49,790 nucleotides of DNA from positions 1-49,790 of the forward strand of contig DXEB01000045.1 in assembly GCA_019115165.1 (NCBI GenBank), read 5' to 3'. Position 1 is the first letter of the stretch; every line of letters begins with the position of its first letter. The notes under the pieces were generated by a model that saw nothing but the letters and a program-made list of their open reading frames with translations, searched no databases and had not been told where the DNA came from. Shown piece after piece: positions 25,073-33,770 of this stretch. Source of the DNA: Candidatus Anaerotignum merdipullorum (lineage in GTDB: Bacteria; Bacillota; Clostridia; Lachnospirales; Anaerotignaceae). Made by a program: the position numbers and the translations under genes.

Positions 25073-26197
25073 ATGCTGATCAACCAACAGCTGGCGGAGG
25101 AAATGACAAGGGAAATCAAAGGAATTGTACCATTTTACTTCAATATTATGGATGATACCGGTACGATATTAACTTGCACCGATCAAAAACGCAACGGAAC
25201 CAAACACAAAGGTACTTTTCTGATGACAGCCCAGAATTTGGATGAATTGATTGTGGAGCAGGATAATCAATATCCGGGATGTACCATGGGCGTATTGTTC
25301 TCCATTCGGTTTGGTGGGAAGATTATTGGTTTTGTTGGAATTCGCGGGATGCCAGAAAAAATCATTGATTATGGCAGGATTATACAGAAAATGACAGAGC
25401 TGCTGGTATATGAAAAGTTTGAAAACTATCGTCAAGAAGCAAATGATCACGCCAATAATGTTTTGATTGAAAATATGATACAAGGAAATCAAGAAAATAC
25501 GTTTTTTGATATGAGACAGGAACTGACCAAAAGAGGATTAGACTATAAAGGAAATTTTACGATTGCAATTATCAAATTCCAACCGCCTTCTGTATTGTCA
25601 CAGGATTTGGACTTGGAACGCATTAAACAAAAAATTATGCGGCGTCAAATTCTGGATGATTTATCCAAGCGAAATATATTGGTATCTAATTATCCGGATT
25701 ACAGTATTGTTGTATCAAATCAGAGTACAGAGGATTTATACCGTTTGCTGCAGTCTACAGAAAACTATGTTGTACATCAGTATAAAACGGGTTTGGTGGG
25801 AGCAATTTCCCGTGAAACATCCAGCAATAACCTTGCGAAGGCTTATATGGAAGCGAGTGCTATGATTCGGTTTTTATCAGAAGAGAATAAAAGGGGGATC
25901 TATCAATATCGCGCTTCAGAGCTTTCCTTTATATTAAAGCAAATTGTCCCTGCGCATAGTGAGAACCTTTGTCAGGAGGTATTCCAGCATTGCAGCCAGG
26001 AGGAGCGATATGAATTTGCAAATTTTATTATTGCTTATATGGATTGCGATGGGTCTTTGAAGCTGATGTCAGATCGTTATTTTTTACATAAAAACACCAT
26101 ACAGTATAAAATCAAAAAGATATATAAGAAAACAGGATATGATATGCGGCGGCTGCAGGATTTATTTGTTCTTTATATTGCAGCACTGCAAGAATAA
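25073..26197 (+). CDS. CdaR-family (sugar diacid) transcriptional regulator
   Basis: A 374-residue regulator with the sugar-diacid recognition domain at the N-terminus: MLINQQLAEEMTREIKGIVP, IMDDTGTILTCTD, GVLFSIRFGGKIIGFVGIRG. The C-terminus is a PucR-type helix-turn-helix: FIIAYMDCDGSLKLMSDRYF then LHKNTIQYKIKKIYKKTGYD. CdaR-type proteins activate uptake and breakdown genes in response to acids such as glycerate or glucarate. The ATG follows GGGAGGGAGGTGG. It precedes a TRAP transporter operon on the same strand with a terminator between, so it most likely controls that operon; the inducer is probably the transported acid. Confidence 0.9.
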   Translation: MLINQQLAEEMTREIKGIVPFYFNIMDDTGTILTCTDQKRNGTKHKGTFLMTAQNLDELIVEQDNQYPGCTMGVLFSIRFGGKIIGFVGIRGMPEKIIDYGRIIQKMTELLVYEKFENYRQEANDHANNVLIENMIQGNQENTFFDMRQELTKRGLDYKGNFTIAIIKFQPPSVLSQDLDLERIKQKIMRRQILDDLSKRNILVSNYPDYSIVVSNQSTEDLYRLLQSTENYVVHQYKTGLVGAISRETSSNNLAKAYMEASAMIRFLSEENKRGIYQYRASELSFILKQIVPAHSENLCQEVFQHCSQEERYEFANFIIAYMDCDGSLKLMSDRYFLHKNTIQYKIKKIYKKTGYDMRRLQDLFVLYIAALQE

Positions 26198-26208
26198 AAT
26201 GAGAGAAA

Positions 26209-26236
26209 GGGGCGCAGAATAAATTGCGCCCTTTTG
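26209..26236 (+). terminator. Terminator of the cdaR-like gene
   Basis: GGGCGCA (26210-26216) and TGCGCCC (26225-26231), 8-base loop, then TTTTG. It is 13 bases after the stop. Confidence 0.8.
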
Positions 26237-26405
26237 TTATTCATAACAAAAAAAATAGTGGATTTTGATGTTCCATACTATAGTATTTACAAATTTGGTT
26301 TCTTATAATTGCATTATAGAGAGAAAAAGAGACAAAAACAAGAAAGGATGATGAAAAAGAGAGATTAGTTGCTGCGTGGATGAGTAGGAAAGGGAGGAAT
26401 TTTAC

Positions 26406-27452
26406 ATGAAAAAGAAATGGATCGGCTTTACAAGTATGATGCTGACAGCGTCTATGCTTTTGGGCGGTTGTGGCGGAACTTCTTCACAAACAAGTGAAGG
26501 GGAAACAGGAGAACAGACTTTCACTTGTAGTTTGGGAACCGTTGCAGCAGAGACAAGCGTTCAGGTTGAAGCAGCAAGAATGTTTGCAGACAAGGTTTCT
26601 GAATACACGAATGGCACGGTAACCATCAATGTATTCCCTGCTGGACAGATTGGTACAGACGAGTCGATGGCAGAGGACTTGGAAAGAGGAAACTTAGAAT
26701 TTGCGTTCCTGAACCAAGGTTCCTGTGCTGGATTGGATCAGATGTTCGATTTTCATTATCTGCCATTCATTGCAAGGGATTATGAAGAAGCAGATCAACT
26801 TTTCTATGGCGATGGTGTTGTACCTACCACATTGAGAGAAACGTTTGAAAAACATAATATTACGTTGTTGGGTTGGTACGAAAATGAATATCGCGGAATT
26901 TCCAACTCTAAGCATGAGATTCATACAGTAGATGATTTGCAGGGGCTGAAAATCCGAGTTCCGGGTTCTGCTGCTATCAAAGCTTTCTTCGAAGAAGCCG
27001 GTGCTCAGACCGTTACAGTAGCGATGACAGAATTGTATACCGCATTGCAGCAAGGTACCGTTGACGGTCAGGATAATGGGATTTTGATTACCCACGACAA
27101 TAAATTGGAAGAAAAGAATCAGTACTATACCTATTTGAAACATGTGTATGCAATGAGTGGTATTTGCGCAAGTACAACCATTTGGGATCAGTTCTCGGAA
27201 GATCAGCAGAACGCCATTTTGCAGGCAGCTTCTGAAGTGCAGGATTGGGAAATCCAAGCAACCAGAGATCAGATCAATGAATATATCGCAGAAATGGAAG
27301 CAAATGGTGTTATTTTTACCGAATTGACCGATGAAGAATTAGATTCCTTTGTTGCTGTAGCAGATGCAGTATGGGAAGATATGAAAGAAATTTATGGCGC
27401 AGAAAAAATTGACGCGCTTCGTGCAGAAGTAGCAGCGGTACGTGGAGAATAA
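26406..27452 (+). CDS. TRAP transporter solute-binding protein DctP-type
   Basis: A 348-residue extracytoplasmic binding lipoprotein (lipobox LLGGC, Cys22) of the DctP family. Features: VQVEAARMFADKVSEYTNGT, INVFPAGQIGTDESMAEDLE, NITLLGWYENEYRGISNSKH, LQGLKIRVPGSAAIKAFFEE, and VAMTELYTALQQGTVDGQDN. The Arg in KIRVPGS is the residue that usually holds the ligand carboxylate, so the substrate is probably an organic acid. GGGAGGAATTTTAC precedes the ATG. A strong hairpin separates it from dctQ, which would let it be made in excess over the membrane parts. Confidence 0.95.
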   Translation: MKKKWIGFTSMMLTASMLLGGCGGTSSQTSEGETGEQTFTCSLGTVAAETSVQVEAARMFADKVSEYTNGTVTINVFPAGQIGTDESMAEDLERGNLEFAFLNQGSCAGLDQMFDFHYLPFIARDYEEADQLFYGDGVVPTTLRETFEKHNITLLGWYENEYRGISNSKHEIHTVDDLQGLKIRVPGSAAIKAFFEEAGAQTVTVAMTELYTALQQGTVDGQDNGILITHDNKLEEKNQYYTYLKHVYAMSGICASTTIWDQFSEDQQNAILQAASEVQDWEIQATRDQINEYIAEMEANGVIFTELTDEELDSFVAVADAVWEDMKEIYGAEKIDALRAEVAAVRGE

Positions 27453-27466
27453 GAAGGGTTTTGTTT

Positions 27467-27513
27467 GTACTGCACGGGGAGCTTCTCTCCCTCCCCTGCA
27501 GTACCCTTTTTCC
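27467..27513 (+). terminator. Intra-operon hairpin between dctP and dctQ
   Basis: GTACTGCA-C-GGGGAG (27467-27481) pairs with CTCCCCTGCAGTAC (27491-27504), with one bulge; CCTTTTTCC follows. The downstream genes start only 30 bases later and have no separate promoter visible, so this is probably a partial terminator or a 3' end stabiliser for dctP mRNA. Confidence 0.8.
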
Positions 27514-27543
27514 TTATAGGTGAAATGGAAAGGAGGAAATGGC

Positions 27544-28071
27544 GTGTATCAGAAATATGCTGGTTTTGAGAAAATACTCATGAAGTTTGAGAAATTTTTC
27601 GTAATGATTGCTTTTGTACTGATTTTTATTACAGTGGTGATACAAGTGGTGCAAAGAGCATTTAACTTGCCGATACCAGATACCAGTGATTTGAGTATTA
27701 TCGCACAGAGTGTGTTCACCTTTATGTGCGTGGGTATGTTGGTAAATACACAAGGGCATATCACCATAGAAGTACACAAAATGATTAAGAATCGAGAATT
27801 CCTCTATATTGTGGAGATGATCAAAAATGTGGTGACCCTGATATTTGCGGGATTATTCATTTATTTGGGATATGATTTGGCAGCTTATGCAATTACAGGC
27901 GGCACTGCAACTATGGCAATGCGTATTCCCCTGTGGATTCCATATGGCGCCATGCTGATTGGTTTGATTTTTATGGTATTGCATACCATTGGGGAAATGA
28001 TGCGTCTGCAGTACTGTAAAAAACATGATTTACCGTTTGCAGAAGAAGAAGACATAGAAAGTATGAGGTGA
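27544..28071 (+). CDS. TRAP transporter small permease DctQ-type
   Basis: A 175-residue membrane protein with four hydrophobic segments (about 15-38, 50-68, 90-112 and 125-148), typical of the small TRAP subunit. It includes VIQVVQRAFNLPIPDTSDLS and MRIPLWIPYGAMLIGLIFMV. The start is ambiguous: GTG 27544 lies 8 bases after GGAGG and is preferred; an in-frame GTG at 27520 precedes that site, and an ATG at 27539 is out of frame. It joins DctM in the membrane to form the sodium-coupled carrier. dctM follows after 7 bases. Confidence 0.92.
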   Translation: MYQKYAGFEKILMKFEKFFVMIAFVLIFITVVIQVVQRAFNLPIPDTSDLSIIAQSVFTFMCVGMLVNTQGHITIEVHKMIKNREFLYIVEMIKNVVTLIFAGLFIYLGYDLAAYAITGGTATMAMRIPLWIPYGAMLIGLIFMVLHTIGEMMRLQYCKKHDLPFAEEEDIESMR

Positions 28072-28078
28072 TAGGGAT

Positions 28079-29377
28079 ATGGTACTGAGTATTATGATCA
28101 TTTTACTGCTGGTACTTTTGGTTGTTGGTTTACCGGTTGGATTTACATTTGCCATGTCTGGTGCGATTGGCGCAATACTTTCTGGAATTAACTTGGGAAC
28201 GATTTCATCTTCTGCTTATTATGCACTGACTTCTATTCCGCTTTTGGCGATTCCGCTGTTTATTTTGGCAGGCGAAATTATGAACCAGGGCAAATTGATT
28301 GACCGATTGGTAGACCTATGTGAACTGTTGCTGTTCTGGTTAAAGGGCAGGCTGGGACATGTAGCAATTGTAGCAAGTGCGTTTTTGGGCGCCATGACAG
28401 GCTCCTCTGTTGCTACTGTGGCAGCAATTAGCAGTAGTATGGGTAAGCGGATGCAAGAAAAAGGTTATGAAAGAGGATATGTAGCATCACTGACAGCAGC
28501 CAGTGGATTGCTGGGAGTATTGATTCCGCCGTCCATTCCTTTGATTGTATATGGTGCTGCTGTAGGCGCTTCTGTATCGGAATTGTTCTTGGCGACGATT
28601 ATACCAGGAATTATTATGACGATTGTGTATATGCTGCTGCATAAGTCCATGCTGAAAAAAGTGCTGCGCCGAGATACAGAAGAAGGACAAAAAGAAGGTA
28701 GCAGCGGATATGATGCAGATTTGATGAAAACAGCAAAAAGATGTATTTTCCGAGCACTGCCTGCAGTGGTGATGCCTTTGATTATTTTGGGGGGTATCTA
28801 TTCCGGATTGACTACACCGACAGAAGCAGCAGCGATCGCTGGTTTTTATGCACTGGCAGTTATCTTGATTGCAAGAGCGATTGGTCCAAGCCGTGTGCCT
28901 GCAATTTTCTTTACGGCAGCAAAAACAGCAGGCGGCATTATGTGTATCATTGCTTTTACCAGCATCTTTAATAAAATTATGACGTTGATGCAGGTGCCGC
29001 AAACGATCGCATCGATAACGATTGGTTTGACAGACAATAAATATATCTTTTTGATTTTCGTAAATATTTTACTGTTTTTGGTAGGAATGTTTATGGAGAC
29101 AAATGCAGCAGTATTGTTAATGTCTCCACTGCTGTATCCAACAGCAATTGCTATGGGCATTGATCCAATTCATTTTGGAATCATTTTGGTAACCAATATC
29201 GAAATCGGTTTGATTACACCACCTATGGCAGCCAATATTTACGTTTCGGCGAGAATCAACAGATCAAATTTGGTGGAAATGTGGCCGTATATCAGGAAGT
29301 TTTTGCTTGTTTCCATATTGGTTCTGTTGTTAATCACTTATGTGGAACCAATTTCGCTGTGGTGGAAGATGATCTAA
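28079..29377 (+). CDS. TRAP transporter large permease DctM-type
   Basis: A 432-residue polytopic protein, the transport subunit, about 12 hydrophobic segments. Family motifs: GLPVGFTFAMSGAIGAILSG, LLAIPLFILAGEIMNQGKL, AIVASAFLGAMTGSSVATVA, GLLGVLIPPSIPLIVYGAAV, GLTTPTEAAAIAGFYALAV and GLITPPMAANIYV near the end. Length is normal. AGGTGATAGGG precedes the ATG. It completes the TRAP set and is followed after 16 bases by the dehydrogenase gene, so transport and metabolism are cotranscribed. Confidence 0.96.
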   Translation: MVLSIMIILLLVLLVVGLPVGFTFAMSGAIGAILSGINLGTISSSAYYALTSIPLLAIPLFILAGEIMNQGKLIDRLVDLCELLLFWLKGRLGHVAIVASAFLGAMTGSSVATVAAISSSMGKRMQEKGYERGYVASLTAASGLLGVLIPPSIPLIVYGAAVGASVSELFLATIIPGIIMTIVYMLLHKSMLKKVLRRDTEEGQKEGSSGYDADLMKTAKRCIFRALPAVVMPLIILGGIYSGLTTPTEAAAIAGFYALAVILIARAIGPSRVPAIFFTAAKTAGGIMCIIAFTSIFNKIMTLMQVPQTIASITIGLTDNKYIFLIFVNILLFLVGMFMETNAAVLLMSPLLYPTAIAMGIDPIHFGIILVTNIEIGLITPPMAANIYVSARINRSNLVEMWPYIRKFLLVSILVLLLITYVEPISLWWKMI

Positions 29378-29393
29378 AGAAAGGGGTTTTGGT

Positions 29394-30485
29394 ATGAAAG
29401 GCAGAGTTGTTTCTATGACGGGCATTGAAGAAGTTACCATCAAGGAATTTGAAGTGCCAAAAGCAGAAAAAGGTCAAATTATTATGGAAGTGATCAAGAG
29501 TAATATTTGCGGATCGGATATCCATATGTGGGAAGGAAAACATATCTTCAAAAATCATGTGTTGGGGCATGAAATGGTAGGCAGAATTCATGAGCTGGGA
29601 GAAGGTGTTGTAACCGATTATGCAGGGCAGGAGGTGCATGTAGGAGATCGTATTTGCCCGGTTTATTATTTGACTTGCCTGAAGTGTGAAGCTTGCTTGG
29701 AAGGACATTTTAATGTTTGCACGCATGGCAGTGATTTTCAGGGGCAACTGGCAGATAAGTACCCGCATTTTACCGGAAGTTTTGCAACGCATTATGTGAT
29801 CCAACCGAACCAGTATTTCTATAAAGTACCAGACAATATTCCGGATAATGTTGTGGCAGGCGCCAATTGTGGAATTTCCCAAATGCTGTATGCAATGGAA
29901 GGGGCAGGAGTAAAGCCCAATGATTTTGTAGTAGTACAAGGTATGGGTGGTCTGGGACTGTATACATCCGCAATCTGTGATGTGATGGGGGCAAATGTGA
30001 TTGCGGTAGACGCAGTGGATGATCGTTTGGAAGAAGCAAAGGCATTTGGCGCAAAATACACCATTGATATGAAACAATTTCCTACCAAAGAAGAACGTTA
30101 TGCGGAAATTACGAAGATTACAGGAAAGAAAGGTCCAGATATTGTTGTGGATGTTGCCGGTGTGCCGTCTGCTTTTGATGAAGCGGTGCGCATGGCAAAA
30201 ATCGGCGGCACTATCGTAGAAATCGGGAATGTCAGCATAGAAGAAAGTCAATGCACCAGTGTCATTCCAGGGCTGATTGTCAGAAAATGTTTGACAATCA
30301 AAGGTGTGCTGCGGTATCAGCCATATTATTTGTATCGTACATTGCAGTTCCTTGCTAGATATCATGATACATATCCGTTTGATTCTTTGACAGATAAATG
30401 CTATAGCTTGGAAGAAACACAAGAGGCATTGCAAAAAGCTGCAAATAAAGAAGTCAAGAGAGCTATTATTGAACCCAATCAATAA
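29394..30485 (+). CDS. Zinc-dependent medium-chain alcohol/polyol-type dehydrogenase
   Basis: A 363-residue MDR-family NAD(P)-dependent dehydrogenase. The catalytic zinc site is indicated by NICGSDIHMWEG and GHEMVGRI; the structural zinc by the four cysteines of CPVYYLTCLKCEACLEGHF followed by NVC. The nucleotide-binding Rossmann loop is VVQGMGGLGLYTSAI, followed by an acidic VIAVDAVDDRLEEAKAFGA, where the Asp suggests preference for NAD. AAAGGGG precedes the ATG. It lies between dctM and a CitE-like lyase, so it probably oxidises the imported hydroxy compound. The exact substrate is unknown. Confidence 0.9.
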   Translation: MKGRVVSMTGIEEVTIKEFEVPKAEKGQIIMEVIKSNICGSDIHMWEGKHIFKNHVLGHEMVGRIHELGEGVVTDYAGQEVHVGDRICPVYYLTCLKCEACLEGHFNVCTHGSDFQGQLADKYPHFTGSFATHYVIQPNQYFYKVPDNIPDNVVAGANCGISQMLYAMEGAGVKPNDFVVVQGMGGLGLYTSAICDVMGANVIAVDAVDDRLEEAKAFGAKYTIDMKQFPTKEERYAEITKITGKKGPDIVVDVAGVPSAFDEAVRMAKIGGTIVEIGNVSIEESQCTSVIPGLIVRKCLTIKGVLRYQPYYLYRTLQFLARYHDTYPFDSLTDKCYSLEETQEALQKAANKEVKRAIIEPNQ

Positions 30486-30497
30486 AGGGGGCAGAAT

Positions 30498-31400
30498 ATG
30501 CAGGAAGAAAAAAGATTTGCCAGAAGGTCTCTTCTCTATGTGCCAACCAGTTCACCCAAAAAGCTGGAGAAAGCGTTATCTATTGATGCAGATGGAATTA
30601 TCATGGACTTGGAAGACGCCGTCAGCTTATCGGAAAAAGAACATGCACGAACCTTGGCAATGGCGTGGATTGGCAAATTAAAAGAAAGTGGAAAAGAAAT
30701 ACTGGTACGCATCAATGGCTTAGACAGCTTTCTGGGGGTTTTGGATTTGATCGCCATTGTAAAAGCTGTGCCGCATACCATTATCTTGCCGAAAGCAGAT
30801 GTTAAAACAGTGGAAATGGCAGATATGCTCTTGAGCATGCTGGAAGCGGAGGAAGGATTGTCCAAAGGTACGATTGCTTTGGTTCCGCTGTTGGAAACGG
30901 CAGATGGTATTTTGTCTGCTTCTGATATTCTTGCGGCAGCAACAAGAATCAATGGAGTGCAGTTGGGAGCAGAAGACTTGACAAAAGAGCTTTCGATTCC
31001 GCGAACAACAGAAGGACAAGAGATTGCATTTGCCAGACAGATGTTGGTTTATGCAGCGCGTCAGGCAAATATCGATAGTTTCGATACGCCCTTTACAGGA
31101 ATCCATGATGAGGCAGGCATGCGAACAGATGCGGAAAATGCAAAAAATATGGGATTTACGGGAAAGACCTGTATTTATCCGACACATGCGCTTTGGATCA
31201 ATGAGATTTTCCGACCAAAGGCAGAAGAAGTGGCTTTTGCCAGAAGATTGGTAGAGGCATTCCGGCAGGCAGAGGAAGCGGGAAAAGGTGCATGCATGTT
31301 TGAAGGAAAAATGATTGATCGCCCCATCGCACAGCGGGCAGAAAAGATGATCGAAAAGGAAACGTTAATTGCTTTGGCAGAAAGAAAGGAGCGGATATAA
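30498..31400 (+). CDS. CitE/HpcH-family carbon-carbon lyase
   Basis: A 300-residue TIM-barrel enzyme of the HpcH/HpaI aldolase / citrate lyase beta-subunit family. It shows RRSLLYVPTSSPKKLEKALS, DGIIMDLEDAVSLSEKEHAR, VRINGLDSFLG, IILPKADVKTVE, LVPLLETADGIL, GVQLGAEDLTKEL, and the late GFTGKTCIYPTHALWINEIF. The Arg of VRING, Glu of LLETADG and Asp of GAEDL match the substrate- and magnesium-binding residues of CitE-type lyases. No citD/citF genes are near, so it is not citrate lyase; malyl-CoA-type or 4-hydroxy-2-oxo-acid cleavage is more likely. GGGGGC precedes the ATG. Confidence 0.88.
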   Translation: MQEEKRFARRSLLYVPTSSPKKLEKALSIDADGIIMDLEDAVSLSEKEHARTLAMAWIGKLKESGKEILVRINGLDSFLGVLDLIAIVKAVPHTIILPKADVKTVEMADMLLSMLEAEEGLSKGTIALVPLLETADGILSASDILAAATRINGVQLGAEDLTKELSIPRTTEGQEIAFARQMLVYAARQANIDSFDTPFTGIHDEAGMRTDAENAKNMGFTGKTCIYPTHALWINEIFRPKAEEVAFARRLVEAFRQAEEAGKGACMFEGKMIDRPIAQRAEKMIEKETLIALAERKERI

Positions 31401-31401
31401 T

Positions 31402-32793
31402 ATGCAGGAGTTTGAATACATCGCATCGTTGATAACAAGAGCGAAAAAAGCGCAGAAAATTGCGGAAAAATTTACACAGGAAGAAGTCAGAAGATATGCA
31501 GCGGCAGTTGGCTGGCTGGCATTGAACAGAGCGGAAGCATGGGCGCAGATGCATTATGAAGAAACGCATATGGGGGATATTCCAAGTAAGATCAATCGGA
31601 TTCAGGCAAGAGCAAGAGGCTTGATGCGTGATTTGAAAGATGCTAAGACGGTAGGCGTAATTGAAGTGGATGAGAAAAAGAAATTAATGAAAATCGGGAA
31701 ACCGGCAGGTGTCGTAGGTGCATTGATTCCGACAACGGTACCGGAAACGGTTGTATTTATGGGAGCGATGAACGCAATGATGGGGCGAGATGCCATGATC
31801 TGCTCTCCGCATCCCAGAGCAAAAAAGACTACCATGCAGGTTGTAGAAGAAATTCGTGCGCTGTATCGTAATATCGGGATTCCGGATGATCTGTTGCTGT
31901 GCATAGAAGAACCTTCTATTACAAAGACCAATGAATTGATGGCACAGAGTGATTTGGTAGTAGCAACTGGTGGCGCCGCAATGGTAAAAGCAGCCTATTC
32001 TTCCGGTACTCCGGCGTATGGTGTAGGTGCAGGCAATGTTGTTGTTGTCATCGATGAAACGGCGGACTTGCAGGATGCTGCAGAAAAAATCAAAGCAGCG
32101 CAATTGAATGACTTGGCAATTGGCTGTTCTACGGAAAATGCTGTGGTGATCCAAAAGGATGTTTATGATAAAGCGATTCAGGAAATGGAAAAGACTGGCG
32201 CATATCTGTGTAATGCGGAAGAAAAGCAAAAATTGCAGGATGTCCTTTGGGTAAATGGTCATTTGAATGCAGATATCATTTGTCGTCCGGCATCTGAAAT
32301 TGCGCAGGAAGCTGGGATTGATTTGCCAGAAGGAAAAACATGGATTCTGGTGGAAGAAACGGGATATGGAAAAGAATATCCGTTCTCCGGTGAGAAGTTA
32401 TCCGTTGTCGTGACTGCATATCGCTACGATACGTTTGATGATGCGATTGCATTGGTAAATCATATTCAAGCATATTCTGGTGCAGGGCATTCTTGCGGAA
32501 TTCATAGTAATGATGATGACAGAATTTTGAAATATGCGCTGGAAACATATACCAGTCGTGTAGCAGTTCGTATGACGGTTGGAATGTCTAATGCAGGAAA
32601 CTGGAATAACGGTATGCCTTTTACTGTAAACTTAGGCTGCGGTACCTGGGGTGGAAATATTACTTCAGAGAATATTACATATAAAAACTATATCAATACG
32701 ACTTGGGTAGCACGAGAAATCTTTGACTATGTGCCTCCTACAGATGAAGAACTTTTTGGTGAGGTAATGGGAAACTCAGAATGGTTTCAATAA
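31402..32793 (+). CDS. CoA-acylating aldehyde dehydrogenase (EutE/SauS-like)
   Basis: A 463-residue aldehyde dehydrogenase of the acylating group, which turns an aldehyde, CoA and NAD(P) into acyl-CoA. ATG 31402 follows AAAGGAGCGG, one base after the previous stop. Motifs: GKPAGVVGALIPTTVPETVV, ICSPHPRAKKTTMQVVEEIR, VVATGGAAMVKAAYSSGTPA, GVGAGNVVVVIDETAD, and catalytic Cys242 in DLAIGCSTENAVV. The C-terminal NLGCGTWGGNITSENITYKN resembles sulfoacetaldehyde and similar acylating enzymes. Together with the lyase before it, it could capture the aldehyde produced by cleavage. Last intact gene of the operon. Confidence 0.9.
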   Translation: MQEFEYIASLITRAKKAQKIAEKFTQEEVRRYAAAVGWLALNRAEAWAQMHYEETHMGDIPSKINRIQARARGLMRDLKDAKTVGVIEVDEKKKLMKIGKPAGVVGALIPTTVPETVVFMGAMNAMMGRDAMICSPHPRAKKTTMQVVEEIRALYRNIGIPDDLLLCIEEPSITKTNELMAQSDLVVATGGAAMVKAAYSSGTPAYGVGAGNVVVVIDETADLQDAAEKIKAAQLNDLAIGCSTENAVVIQKDVYDKAIQEMEKTGAYLCNAEEKQKLQDVLWVNGHLNADIICRPASEIAQEAGIDLPEGKTWILVEETGYGKEYPFSGEKLSVVVTAYRYDTFDDAIALVNHIQAYSGAGHSCGIHSNDDDRILKYALETYTSRVAVRMTVGMSNAGNWNNGMPFTVNLGCGTWGGNITSENITYKNYINTTWVAREIFDYVPPTDEELFGEVMGNSEWFQ

Positions 32794-32844
32794 CATAAAG
32801 TGATCCATTGCAGACTTCTCTCTTTGAAACGTGCATAAGCTTGG

Positions 32845-32889
32845 CAAAAGCGGCAGGATGCTGAAAACAGCAACTGCCGCTTTTGTTGT
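32845..32889 (+). terminator. Terminator of the TRAP-catabolic operon
   Basis: A perfect 12-bp stem CAAAAGCGGCAG / CTGCCGCTTTTG with a 17-base loop, followed by TTGTTG, about 50 bases after the aldehyde dehydrogenase stop. Confidence 0.85.
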
Positions 32890-33714
32890 GCAAAGAACAG
32901 GAAGTTTTTGGTGGACACTGCGAAAGGCAAAACAAGAAGATATTGAAATGAAAAGGCATTTTCCCGTACTCACAGTGTGAAGAATAAAGAAAGTTTCCCA
33001 AATGTTTTGCACATTTTTGCAAAAGATGTCAAAAAAGCTGGAAATGCTTTAATTTTAGCCGAATCAACTTAGTTTTGTCGATGAATTTCCGGCTGCAGTG
33101 TATGGTGAGAAAGAGAAGATCATAGAGCTACTCGGGAAAGCATTCATATAATATGGCTGGAACATAGAATGATGCTGATATCAGAATGAAAATGATGTAA
33201 AAAAGTCAGTAAGAGCGGAAAATGGAGGAATTTGGATTTCATGGAAGGAATATATGTGTGATTGCGGACGGAGTACATACCAGCACTGCGTATGAGTATT
33301 TGGTGGAAGTATCTGTCGCAGTCAAGGGGCAGTAAAAGCAGGAGAAGAAATGGGTATGGATGGCAGGAGCGGCATGGCAACAGGGTATGGTTTGTCTTTT
33401 GCAGTATTTGTGGATGGTACAGCGATCTTCTGCATATTACAGAAATGAAGTATCATAAAGAAGCATTTGGGAGGAAACTATTGTGGACAAATTTGGAAAA
33501 AATGGTTATTATTTGATATAAAAAAGGAAGAGAGTTAACGATTTCAGAAAAGAAAGACATTGACTCTTATTTTTGTGTAGAGAGGGGAAGAGATGTTATA
33601 TAAATTGAGAGAGACGGGGACGGAAAAAGCGAATTTAGGTTTAATGAGATGGAAGCAGATGAGGATGCGGGATAAGTGAAAGGAAGTGGGAAGGTTAGGA
33701 GAAAAAAGGTATAC
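32890..33714 (+). pseudogene. Gap with a probable gene remnant near 33230-33430
   Basis: No intact gene. On the plus strand near 33240 a frame reads GRNICVIADGVHTSTAYEYL and VEVSVAVKG. The next frame continues AVKAGEEMGMDGRSGMATGY and GLSFAVFVDGTAI to about 33430. The switch fits a single frameshift in a former gene. I do not recognise the family. The rest of the gap is AT-rich without coding signs. Confidence 0.35.
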
Positions 33715-33715
33715 A

Positions 33716-33744
33716 TTGCATTCTGATGGGGGCTGCTTTATAAT
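33716..33744 (+). promoter_or_regulatory. Promoter of the second TetR gene
   Basis: TTGCAT (33716-33721), 17 bases, perfect TATAAT (33739-33744), 26 bases before the ATG. Confidence 0.75.
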
Positions 33745-33770
33745 AAAACATAAGAAACGGGGGATAGAGT

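Noticed and set aside
29334..30482. Open frame of 382 codons on the minus strand
   Set aside because: Exactly antisense to the zinc dehydrogenase, whose zinc and Rossmann motifs are clear on the plus strand.
33181..33516. An intact gene at 33262-33516
   Set aside because: The 84-codon frame has no ribosome site and protein-like segments change frame on both sides, so it was treated as a remnant.
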